Shown here: one piece after another, positions 56,906 to 64,000 of the stretch
Layout: the number at the start of each line of letters is the position of its first letter
Numbering within the stretch: position 1 is the stretch's first letter
Source: Acanthosepion pharaonis
Taxonomy: Eukaryota; Mollusca; Cephalopoda; Sepiida; Sepiidae
DNA length: 64,000 nucleotides
Reading direction: 5' to 3'
Assembly (NCBI GenBank): GCA_903632075.3
Contig: CAHIKZ030003337.1
Span: 583,501 to 647,500 of the forward strand
Notes under the pieces: model-generated
The model's input: only the letters and a program-made list of their open reading frames with translations
What the model was told of the DNA's origin: nothing
Database searches by the model: none
Translations under genes and position numbers: made by a program

Positions 56906-57348
56906 TGGAGATTTCTACATATTATTAAAAATAATTAATTTTTTCTTCATGTTCAATGTGAAATGTTCTCGATATGAGACATTCTCTGTTTGTGTGTTGG
57001 CAATCCGAATTTTTCTTTCTAGAATTGTCAATGAAGAGTTCTGTGCGAAGGGTCATAAAACAATTAAGGTTTGTCCAGCGAGTAGTTATCGGCATTTAAT
57101 CTTTTAATGTTTTAGTGACCCCTATGTGCTCTTGGATCTGTTTCTATTTTGGTGTGTTCCTGTCAGCATGCGTGTATATATGCGTGCGTATATTTCCCCT
57201 CCATACATATTGTCTTACTACGATGAATTCGTAAACTTATTTGTACCTATACGCATACACACACACATACGCACATACACACTATCACACCACAAGTAAT
57301 CAGTACACACACACATATACACACATATTTCCCAAGCTACATGGAACC

Positions 57349-57353
<5 letters not shown>

Positions 57354-57407
<54 letters not shown>
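57354..57407. repeat. (CA)n microsatellite
   Basis: About 27 CA units in the spacer of the inverted repeat. Confidence 0.95.
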
Positions 57408-57411
<4 letters not shown>

Positions 57412-57777
57412 TTCTTAAGTTGTCAACATCCGCATATACATACATAAATGTATGTATGTGTACATACACATATATATGTCTCCTCGTGTCTCCCGTATAT
57501 GAGTGTGCGTCCATGTATGTGAGCGATTTGATCATTGTATTGGGTCACCCTGTGTGCATGTTGTGTGTTTTTTTGTATTAAAAGATTAAATGCCGATAAC
57601 TACTCGCTGGACAAACCTTAATTGTTTTATGACCCTTCGCGCAGAACTCTTCATTGACAATTCTAGAAAGAAAATTCGGATTGCCAACACACAAACAGAG
57701 AATGTCTCATATCGAGAACATTTCACATTGAACATGAAGAAAAATTAATTATTTTTAATAATATGTAGAAATCTCCA

Positions 57778-57826
57778 CTTTTACCTGGAGACGGTCGCGA
57801 GACCAGAAACACGTGTCGTAGTAAAA
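57778..57826 (+). ncRNA. Hammerhead-like motif in the right arm, core mutated
   Basis: Same layout as the left arm, but the core reads CTGGAGA (57785-57791) instead of CTGAAGA, an A-to-G change at a position conserved in hammerheads. Stem II GGTC-GCGA-GACC and GAAACACGTGTC are intact. Confidence 0.45.
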
Positions 57827-57887
57827 TTATGTAAAACAAAGCATAATATTTTTTTTCTGTCGCCTCTAAGTGCTGACTTCTATGTTC

Positions 57888-57888
57888 T

Positions 57889-57963
<75 letters not shown>
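57888..57963. repeat. (CA)n(TA)n compound microsatellite
   Basis: About 11 CA then about 26 TA units with one interruption. Confidence 0.95.
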
Positions 57964-57964
<1 letters not shown>

Positions 57965-58165
57965 TAAAAAAATTTAGAAAAAAGTTTATTCGTCACAATT
58001 GGAAATATTTAATATACAGATTAACCCCTTGAAATATGGGCACAGTACCACAAAATGGCGGAGTCAGGGACATAACAAAAAGGATTGATATGGATAATTA
58101 CTGTTAAAGTAATTATTCTGCAAATATAAAAATAAAATTGTCCATTGTCTCAAGTTCTTCCGGCC

Positions 58166-58168
<3 letters not shown>

Positions 58169-58227
<59 letters not shown>

Positions 58228-58228
58228 A
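58169..58228. repeat. (TA)n(CA)n compound microsatellite
   Basis: About 23 TA units followed by about 6 CA units. Confidence 0.95.
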
Positions 58229-58320
58229 GGTATTGGTCAGAATTAGACTAGGAAATAGTAGTATTAAAAAGTGCTCAATACACTTATAAAAAAAATAAAA
58301 TACGATAAAAAATTAATTTT

Positions 58321-58500
58321 TAAAAAATTACGAGTTGAACCTATCACGTTAACTTGGTTTCAACGTTTCAGTATCTCCAGATGATCCGAGCTAAATAGTT
58401 TTATAACACTTTAGGAAATTAAAAAATAATTAGGGAATTATTTAAGTCGAATCGCCTGAAGACACCGAAAGGTTGAAGTCAAGGTAGCCTGATTGGCTGA
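58321..58500. repeat. Diverged inverted pair with CTGAAGA/GAAA motif
   Basis: The right half reads CGCCTGAAGACACCGAAAGG then TTGAAGTCAAGGTAGCCTGA. The left half read inverted gives ATCTGGAGATACTGAAACGT then TGAAACCAAGTTAACGTGAT. The halves match in order over about 45 bp. This is the same type of motif as at 34283 and 56892, more decayed. Confidence 0.55.
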
Positions 58501-58957
58501 TCTCTTACTTTTAAAAAAAAAATATATACGGAAAACGATATATAATATTTTTATTTATATATTTAATTTTTGAAATGCTACTTTGATTACAAATGAAGGC
58601 AATTTACTAAAATAAAAGTGTATAGAAATGTCCTTAATTGCTGGATCATTCACTGTAAATATACGTCTGATTTCTTACAGCGTTTCACCTTTTTTTTCAC
58701 ATTTTCTATCATCACAATTTCGGATATTTGATAATAACGGTGATAAAAACATAAATAAAAAGGAAAAGAAATGAAATAGATAAGACTAAATACCGAAACA
58801 TCAAAAATTCTCTTAAATTTTGACCGCCCGCACCTCCTCCGAACATCTGTGTAGTTGCATGGAGTAAACATTACACTTTAATCTGAAATCCTAACGAACA
58901 ATACCGGCTGCAAGAGAATTTGTTTACACTATGTCATAGATTTCCTCGTTGTGCCTT

Positions 58958-59330
58958 CACGAGCTTACATTCTCAGCTGACATAAATTGGGATTATTATA
59001 GTGAATCTATCTGCTACGAAGAAAGATGGTCACTGTGTCGTGCAAAACAATTTTCTTCTCCAGAATTTATCTTAAATATTTATAAGTCTGCCAATCGTCC
59101 ATGCTTTGAATATTACTCTCACATATGGTCCGCTGATCCTGCTGTATATTTAGAGATTCTTGATAAAATCCAAAGAAGAATTAGCAAAATTACTGGCCCT
59201 AAACTAACGTCTCAGCTTCAGTCACTTCCTCATCGCTGTAATGTAGCTTTAATGAGGCTCTTTTAGAAATAAGTAATGGTAATTTTGGGGAGTAAAAAAT
59301 AATTTAAAAGATTTTATAAGAATAAAACTT
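58958..59330 (+). pseudogene. LINE (jockey/CR1-like) RT C-terminal fragment
   Basis: HELTFSADINWDYYSESICY, then CRAKQFSSPEFILNIYKSAN, RPCFEYYSHIWSADPAVYL, EILDKIQRRISKITGPKLTS and LPHRCNVALMRLF. The RP-x-x-EY-x-S-x-x-W and iQrR blocks are hallmarks of the region after the RT in jockey/CR1-type LINEs. After a stop near 59264 a continuation NGNFGE is visible in another frame. 5'-truncated; a third LINE family in this window. Confidence 0.85.
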
Positions 59331-59514
59331 TTCCAGAATGAATAATCTGTTATTTTCGCAACTGTAGGTAAACTTCGTCTTCTATGTAGCGTGTTCCTTC
59401 GGGGAGTGGGAAATCATCGCCCTCTGCAACTTCCTAAGCTTAGCTATTAATAATGTTTGGCTTTCCAATCTCTCATCCACTCCCTGTTCTGCCATCAACA
59501 CACACACAAACATT

Positions 59515-59515
59515 A

Positions 59516-59570
<55 letters not shown>
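59515..59570. repeat. (TA)n microsatellite
   Basis: About 27 TA units directly abutting the MITE. Confidence 0.95.
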
Positions 59571-59575
<5 letters not shown>

Positions 59576-59723
59576 TAACCCGGATATAAGAGAGTTGTCG
59601 GGACCGGAGAAGAAGTCTCTTATATCCGGTTTTTTTATATCCGGGTTTGGTCTATTTTATATACATTAACACAAGCTCTAATTTGGGACCAGAGAAAATC
59701 TCTCTTATATCCGGGTTTCACTA
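59571..59723. mobile_element. pogo/Tigger-like MITE
   Basis: TAGTGTAACCCGGATATAAG at the left and, inverted, TAGTGAAACCCGGATATAAG at the right: 24-bp TIRs with one mismatch, including a TA on each side. An inner TCTCTTATATCCGG/ATATCCGGGTTT repeat adds further self-complementarity. TIRs of CAGTGRAACCCYGATATAA type are typical of Tigger/pogo families (general knowledge). No transposase. Confidence 0.8.
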
Positions 59724-59863
59724 TATATATATTTCCTTGAAGAACACCAAAAATTGTTTTAAAACTTTCCTACTGTTTTACCATTCATCTGGTTTCTGGT
59801 GAAAATTTAAACACACCACTATCTTTGACAGTTATTGTGCTAATAATACACATCAGAAACGTA

Positions 59864-59938
<75 letters not shown>

Positions 59939-60387
59939 ATTAATTAAATTAAAATTCAATTCATACAGGTAGCTTATATTTTCACAGGCATTCATCGCTA
60001 AATAGGTCTGATCAAAACTCCAGACTGGAATTTTCTCATTGGACAGATTTTAAAAGTGACAAACTAACTTTTACTACACGCAGACTTCAACTGCATTCTT
60101 ATATATTGTTAGAGTGAAACACGCCAATTTTATATTAATAGACTGCCCCACCTAATATAAGTAGGAGTAGTAAGAGAAACGGGGGGTCGCTCAGTCACTC
60201 GGTCAGTCGATGTCGGACGATACTTAGTCGAATACTAAAGTATCAGCGACCACAACTAGATTACTCTGCGTTATACCTATTACATCAAGTTCCTAACGTT
60301 TTGTACGTCGAACCTATTTTAGGACCGACTTAGTACAAATACAAGCCTCCACTGTGAAAATCACTCCACAACATATATACAGATACG

Positions 60388-60390
<3 letters not shown>
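59724..60390. other. AT-rich unique DNA with (TATC)n(TA)n
   Basis: (TATC)n from about 59863 followed by (TA)n to 59936. At 60180-60260 there is a locally GC-richer patch with short self-complementary pieces. No gene recognised. Confidence 0.5.

Positions 60391-60440
<50 letters not shown>
60391..60440. repeat. (CA)n microsatellite
   Basis: About 24 CA units. Confidence 0.95.
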
Positions 60441-60442
<2 letters not shown>

Positions 60443-60562
60443 CTATATATATATAAAGAAATAATCACGCATAGAATCAATCAGCAATATTAATGCTATT
60501 ATTGGCTACATCCATCGTGATTATTTGTTTGTATATAAATTATATGCTGCCTAATGTTTTTA

Positions 60563-60564
60563 TA

Positions 60565-60611
<47 letters not shown>
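60563..60611. repeat. (TA)n microsatellite
   Basis: About 22 TA units, interrupted once by TG. Confidence 0.9.
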
Positions 60612-60613
<2 letters not shown>

Positions 60614-60622
60614 GCGCGTTTC

Positions 60623-60740
60623 TCTCCCCGGTAGCAGAATTCGGAATTTCATGCAAAACGTAATGGTTATTATGTAACGGTCAGTTTCTAATCAGCATCT
60701 TGCGTTTTGCTACTGATTTTTGGTACCGGTGAGTGAAAGA
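60623..60740. repeat. Short imperfect foldback
   Basis: CTCCCCGGTAGCAGAATTC...GCAAAACG at the left corresponds inverted to CTCACCGGTACCAAAAATCA...GCAAAACG at the right. It sits directly after a (TA)n tract and about 85 bp before the Tc1 element. Confidence 0.5.
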
Positions 60741-60825
60741 TATATATCTATCATTAATATACATTTTAGCTCTGTTGTTATACATGGAGCACTATTTTAT
60801 TAGCACCAGCACTTAATGTGCAATA

Positions 60826-62461
60826 TACAGTAGCAAGCATAAGATCAGAACGATGTTAAGAAAAAGTCTAAATGTGAAATAACTTTTTATTTTAAAACTT
60901 CAAAGAACATTTTAGCAAGGAAAAATAAGGATATAAATGTAAATTATATAATTCAAAAATATAAAGCTCAAATTTATTTTGATAAAATTATAAGAATAAT
61001 TATATAACATTCGTCAAAAATAGTTGATCAAAAACATCAGAACTTTTAAATAAATCCATAAAATTTAATAATCATTTTGCATTTTGAAATTATTTTAGGG
61101 TAAGACCATAAAATCGGGTATTTTACTAAATTACACCGGCTCCTTACTGGCTCTTGCATTGTAAACATGATGAAAAAATTTGTGATGTCATTGGAACTTA
61201 GAAAACTGATAGTCAATTTACGTAATGAAGATAAATTCTCGATTGGGGATATTTCAAAGAGTGTGGGGAAATCAAAAAGTGATATTCATAGTATTTTCAG
61301 AAAACTTGAGGAAACTGTGTCATCTGACGCCAAGAAACGACCTGGCAGGCCTAAGAAAACTACTGCAAAGGAAGAAAGATGGATTGGTAATGAATCAAGA
61401 AAGGATAACTTTGCAACAGCAACCGCTATCTCTAAAAGAGCTAATGCTAAACTTGGCATTAAAATATCAAGGCACAAATGAAATAAATTTGAACAGTCGA
61501 GTAGCCTCTACGAATCCTTATATTTCTAAAAAGAATCGAATAAGCTGATTGAAATATGCCACCGAACACGTCATATGGACAGAAGAACAGTGGGATTGTG
61601 ATCATTTCAGCGATGAGTCAGTTTAACCTGTTCGAATGTGACGGGAGATGGTACGTTCGACGCAGTCTTAAGGAACGATATTTGCCTCAGTGCAGAAAAA
61701 GCAGCGTTAAATTTGGAGGTGGAAGTGTGATGGTGTTTGGCATGATTTCACCCGATGGGACGAGACCTCTTGTTAGGCTACACGGTAAAATTAACACAAC
61801 TGTATACAAAGAGATATTGAAGAAAAAAAGTACCTAATTTGAGAACTGTAATTAATCAACCAGCTGTATTTATGCAAGATAACGCGCCATGTCACACAGC
61901 GAAGTCTGTTAAGACATTTCTTTCTGAGGATGATGTTACTGATATGGAATGGCCTGCTCAAAGCCAAGGCATGGATCGTATTGAGAATGTTTGGAAGTTA
62001 CGAAATGAAAGAGTTAAGGAGAAAGAATCCAAAAAACGTCGAAGAACTATGGATTAATTTGAAAGAAGAATAGGAGAAAATATCCCTTAATGAATGCAAG
62101 ACAAAAATTCGCTCATGTAGAAAAAGATGTCAATCTATTATTGAAAGTAAATTTTTACACATCAAGTACTAAAGAATTATGAACGCTATTTTCACTTGGA
62201 TATGATGTATCTATTATAATAGTATGATTTTATTAAGCTTTCTGATGTTTTTGATCATCAATTTTTTTTTTCGAATGTTTGATACTATTCTTCTAACTTT
62301 ATGAAAATACGTTTATTGAGCTTTATTTTTTGGAATTATATAATTTACCTTTATATCTTTATTTTTTCCTTGGTAAAATGTTCTATGAAGCTTTAAAATA
62401 AAAAAGTTATTTCACGTTTAGACTTTTCTTAACATCGTTTTGATCTTTATGCTCGCTACTG

Positions 62462-62463
<2 letters not shown>
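60826..62463 (+). mobile_element. Tc1-like transposon with long TIRs
   Basis: TA duplications (60826-60827 and 62462-62463) flank a 1634-bp element with ends CAGTAGCAAGCATAAGATCA and, inverted, CAGTAGCGAGCATAAAGATC. The inverted arms stay alignable for more than 200 bp (to about 61050 and from about 62235), ending with TTGATCAAAAACATCAGAA on both sides, so this is a long-TIR Tc1 element. The right end lies directly against a (TA)n tract. Confidence 0.93.
61167..62172 (+). pseudogene. Tc1-family DD34E transposase, broken
   Basis: The N-terminal paired-like DNA-binding region begins MMKKFVMSLELRKLIVNLR, with KKRPGRPKKT (GRPR-type motif) at about residues 56-66. The catalytic core follows: IWTEEQWDCDHFSDES (first D, about 61606), FMQDNAPCHTAKS (second D, about 61876), and RIENVW (E), with exactly 34 residues between second D and E. 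The normally conserved PDLNP before IEN is changed to QGMDR. Four frameshifts (near 61480, 61618, 61830 and 62030) and two in-frame stops (61546 and about 62071) disrupt it. The C-terminus ESKFLHIKY ends in TAA at 62170-62172. Confidence 0.92.

Positions 62464-62509
<46 letters not shown>
62463..62509. repeat. (TA)n microsatellite
   Basis: About 23 TA units, followed by (GA)n. The Tc1 target duplication is its first unit. Confidence 0.95.
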
Positions 62510-62512
<3 letters not shown>

Positions 62513-64000
62513 GGAGAGAGAGAGAGATGGACTCTTCCATTGTTTTCAACAGCCGTTCTATTTAGAATCAAACTGTTACATTGGTCGCATATAGGATTTG
62601 ATTGGAGCAGCGATTGGCTTGTACAGAACCAGCCACACATTTCAAACGAGCTTATAGCATAGAAATTCTGCGTTACGGCTAAAAAATCTCCGAACGGCTC
62701 TCCACTTGTCTTATTGCAACGGAATTTAACCCTTCCAGAATAATATCAAAACCTTAAGAGAATTGCATGTATTAAAACGTTACCCTTCTCTTGAATGCTT
62801 TCTTTTAATTAATTGTTTTCCCTTCTTTTATACTGATTGATACCCAATGTAAGAGATCCTACTCTTCTTATTTGACCATTTGCTGGAGAAGAATTGATTC
62901 CCCAATTGTGTTAGCGTAAAGTGAACAAAACATGGTGATGATAATATTATCCATTTGCTTATTAGGAAATATTTGGCATTCATTGGCCGGGCAGCCAGTA
63001 TTACTGTCGATTGAAATTCATAAAATCTTTCTCTTAAAAGAATTTTTCAGGAAAATAGGTTTTCCATGTTCAGTGACCGTTATATCTCATTCCCGAATTG
63101 AGGGGGTCTTTCTCCAAATCTTCCATTTGAAATAATGTGGGATGTCAATATCTCGATTATATCATTATTTTCTCTTTGAGTTAGGGGTGCTATCCATTTT
63201 AGTTGTTGCTGCTATTGATAGTCCTCGAATGATGTGGTTTCTCTTAATATTTTTTTAAATATTTTAATGCTTTTTAAGTTTTCCTTGCGAAAATACATTT
63301 TACTTTTCATTTACAAAATTACAATTCTGATTTAAAAATTGTTTGATTTCAATTGATTAAATTTTCATCTGAAAAACTTTACTTCGTGTTGGAAAAAAGG
63401 ATATTTTAAAGGGAAATAATATCTATCTATCTAAAATGATACGCAGGAGTGGCTGTTAAAGACATTTTCTTTTTTTTTTTATAAGATTAACGAAGAAACA
63501 CCATAATCTTTCAAATTGTGAAGAAATCTATCATGTCAAACGCCTTTCCGATATTTAAAGGAACAGGCCGAGCTAAACAAGAGTTATCTCCTCTTAGAAC
63601 AACGTCTCCTTATTACCATCAAATTCAAGTCAAACCTCTAAGAATTCTTCATTAAGCTCGAATTCAATTCAGTTCATGGACTGATTCATATAACAGACAA
63701 TAAATAAACCGTGTCCTCTCTTTCTTGAGCTTATATCTACTTCCGTAAAAAGCGTTTGCTGATATAAAACCATAAAACAGAAAGTTGTGTTTCTTTGCTA
63801 CTATAATGACGACAACGACAATTTACGGTTGTCGTAATAATAATATTGTCATAAAAATCCGATAAACTAGTAGTTTATTATAATATTCTGAAGACATACC
63901 TGAAATAAATAAATTGTAAGCCTTCAAGCATTTGGGACGTCGACAGGCAAGCCATCTCAGCTTCAAATACACTTAGTTATTTTTAGTCATAACTAATCGT
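62510..64000. other. AT-rich unique DNA, no gene recognised
   Basis: Short T and A runs only. A 67-codon frame at 62932-63135 starts with a hydrophobic stretch but has no recognisable family or upstream context. Confidence 0.5.

Larger units (their letters stand above)
56829..57855. repeat. Near-identical 280-bp inverted repeat
   Basis: The left arm 56829-57108 and right arm 57577-57855 are inverted copies. Over about 280 bp I count four differences: one substitution in CTGAAGA/CTGGAGA, one in the TGTGCG/CGCGCA region, and two single-base length changes in T runs. The 468-bp spacer is microsatellite-rich with no coding content. Both arms end against (TA)n or (CA)n tracts. Such a structure fits a recent retroelement insertion with inverted terminal copies, or a foldback element. 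Confidence 0.92.

Noticed and set aside
60107..60390. Possible LTR-like segment starting TGTTAGAGTGAAACACGCC
   Set aside because: No second copy, no tRNA primer-binding site and no polypurine tract were found in the window.

Overview
The window reads as non-coding, repeat-rich DNA from an invertebrate animal, most likely a cephalopod mollusc such as an octopus. The reasons are very low GC, dozens of (TA)n, (CA)n and (CA)n(TA)n microsatellites, kilobase-long tandem arrays, decayed animal-type transposons (Tc1/mariner, hAT, Penelope-like, several LINEs) and tRNA-derived SINE-like units, with no compact operon-like genes. The cephalopod assignment is an inference from remembered repeat texture and was not checked by a search. 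I see no complete, convincing host protein-coding gene. Only two short exon candidates (16634-16772 + and 29487-29786 -) and one promoter-like cluster (about 18838-18975) deserve a look as host sequence. Almost every long reading frame lies in low-complexity DNA.

Layout. 1-2040: T-rich pyrimidine array. 2041-8616: sparse AT-rich DNA with microsatellites and a possible DNA-transposon remnant. 8617-15832: about 7.2 kb of pyrimidine-only satellite made of two different repeat families, the second with a 78-bp higher-order period. 15833-29000: unique AT-rich DNA, microsatellites, a minisatellite-bearing retroposon, ACTAGCAG-type repeats and a 200-bp mariner miniature element. 29000-42600: two relics of one LINE family (one split by a repeat insertion), a MITE with internal 33-bp repeats, an imperfect inverted repeat, a GAG-rich triplet array, tRNA-like SINE heads, a hAT/ZMYM1-like transposase relic and more copies of the minisatellite-bearing retroposon. 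45400-55300: an internally deleted mariner, a 2-kb element with long inverted arms, two different RT/GIY-YIG (Penelope-like) relics (the second split by a retroposon with a 12-bp target duplication) and a LINE relic with a CCHC knuckle. 56800-62500: a near-perfect inverted repeat of about 280-bp arms carrying hammerhead-like motifs, a LINE 3' fragment, a pogo/Tigger-like MITE, and a Tc1-like transposon with long terminal inverted repeats and a DD34E transposase broken by four frameshifts and two stops.

How the parts relate. The window is a graveyard of nested mobile elements. TA-targeting elements (Tc1, mariner, pogo-like) lie against or inside (TA)n tracts. Retroposons lie inside older reverse-transcriptase relics, so relative ages can be ordered. 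The most unusual signals are a set of hammerhead-ribozyme-like foldings near Penelope-like relics and inverted repeats, the retroposon family with an expandable internal minisatellite, and the long strand-asymmetric polypyrimidine satellites.
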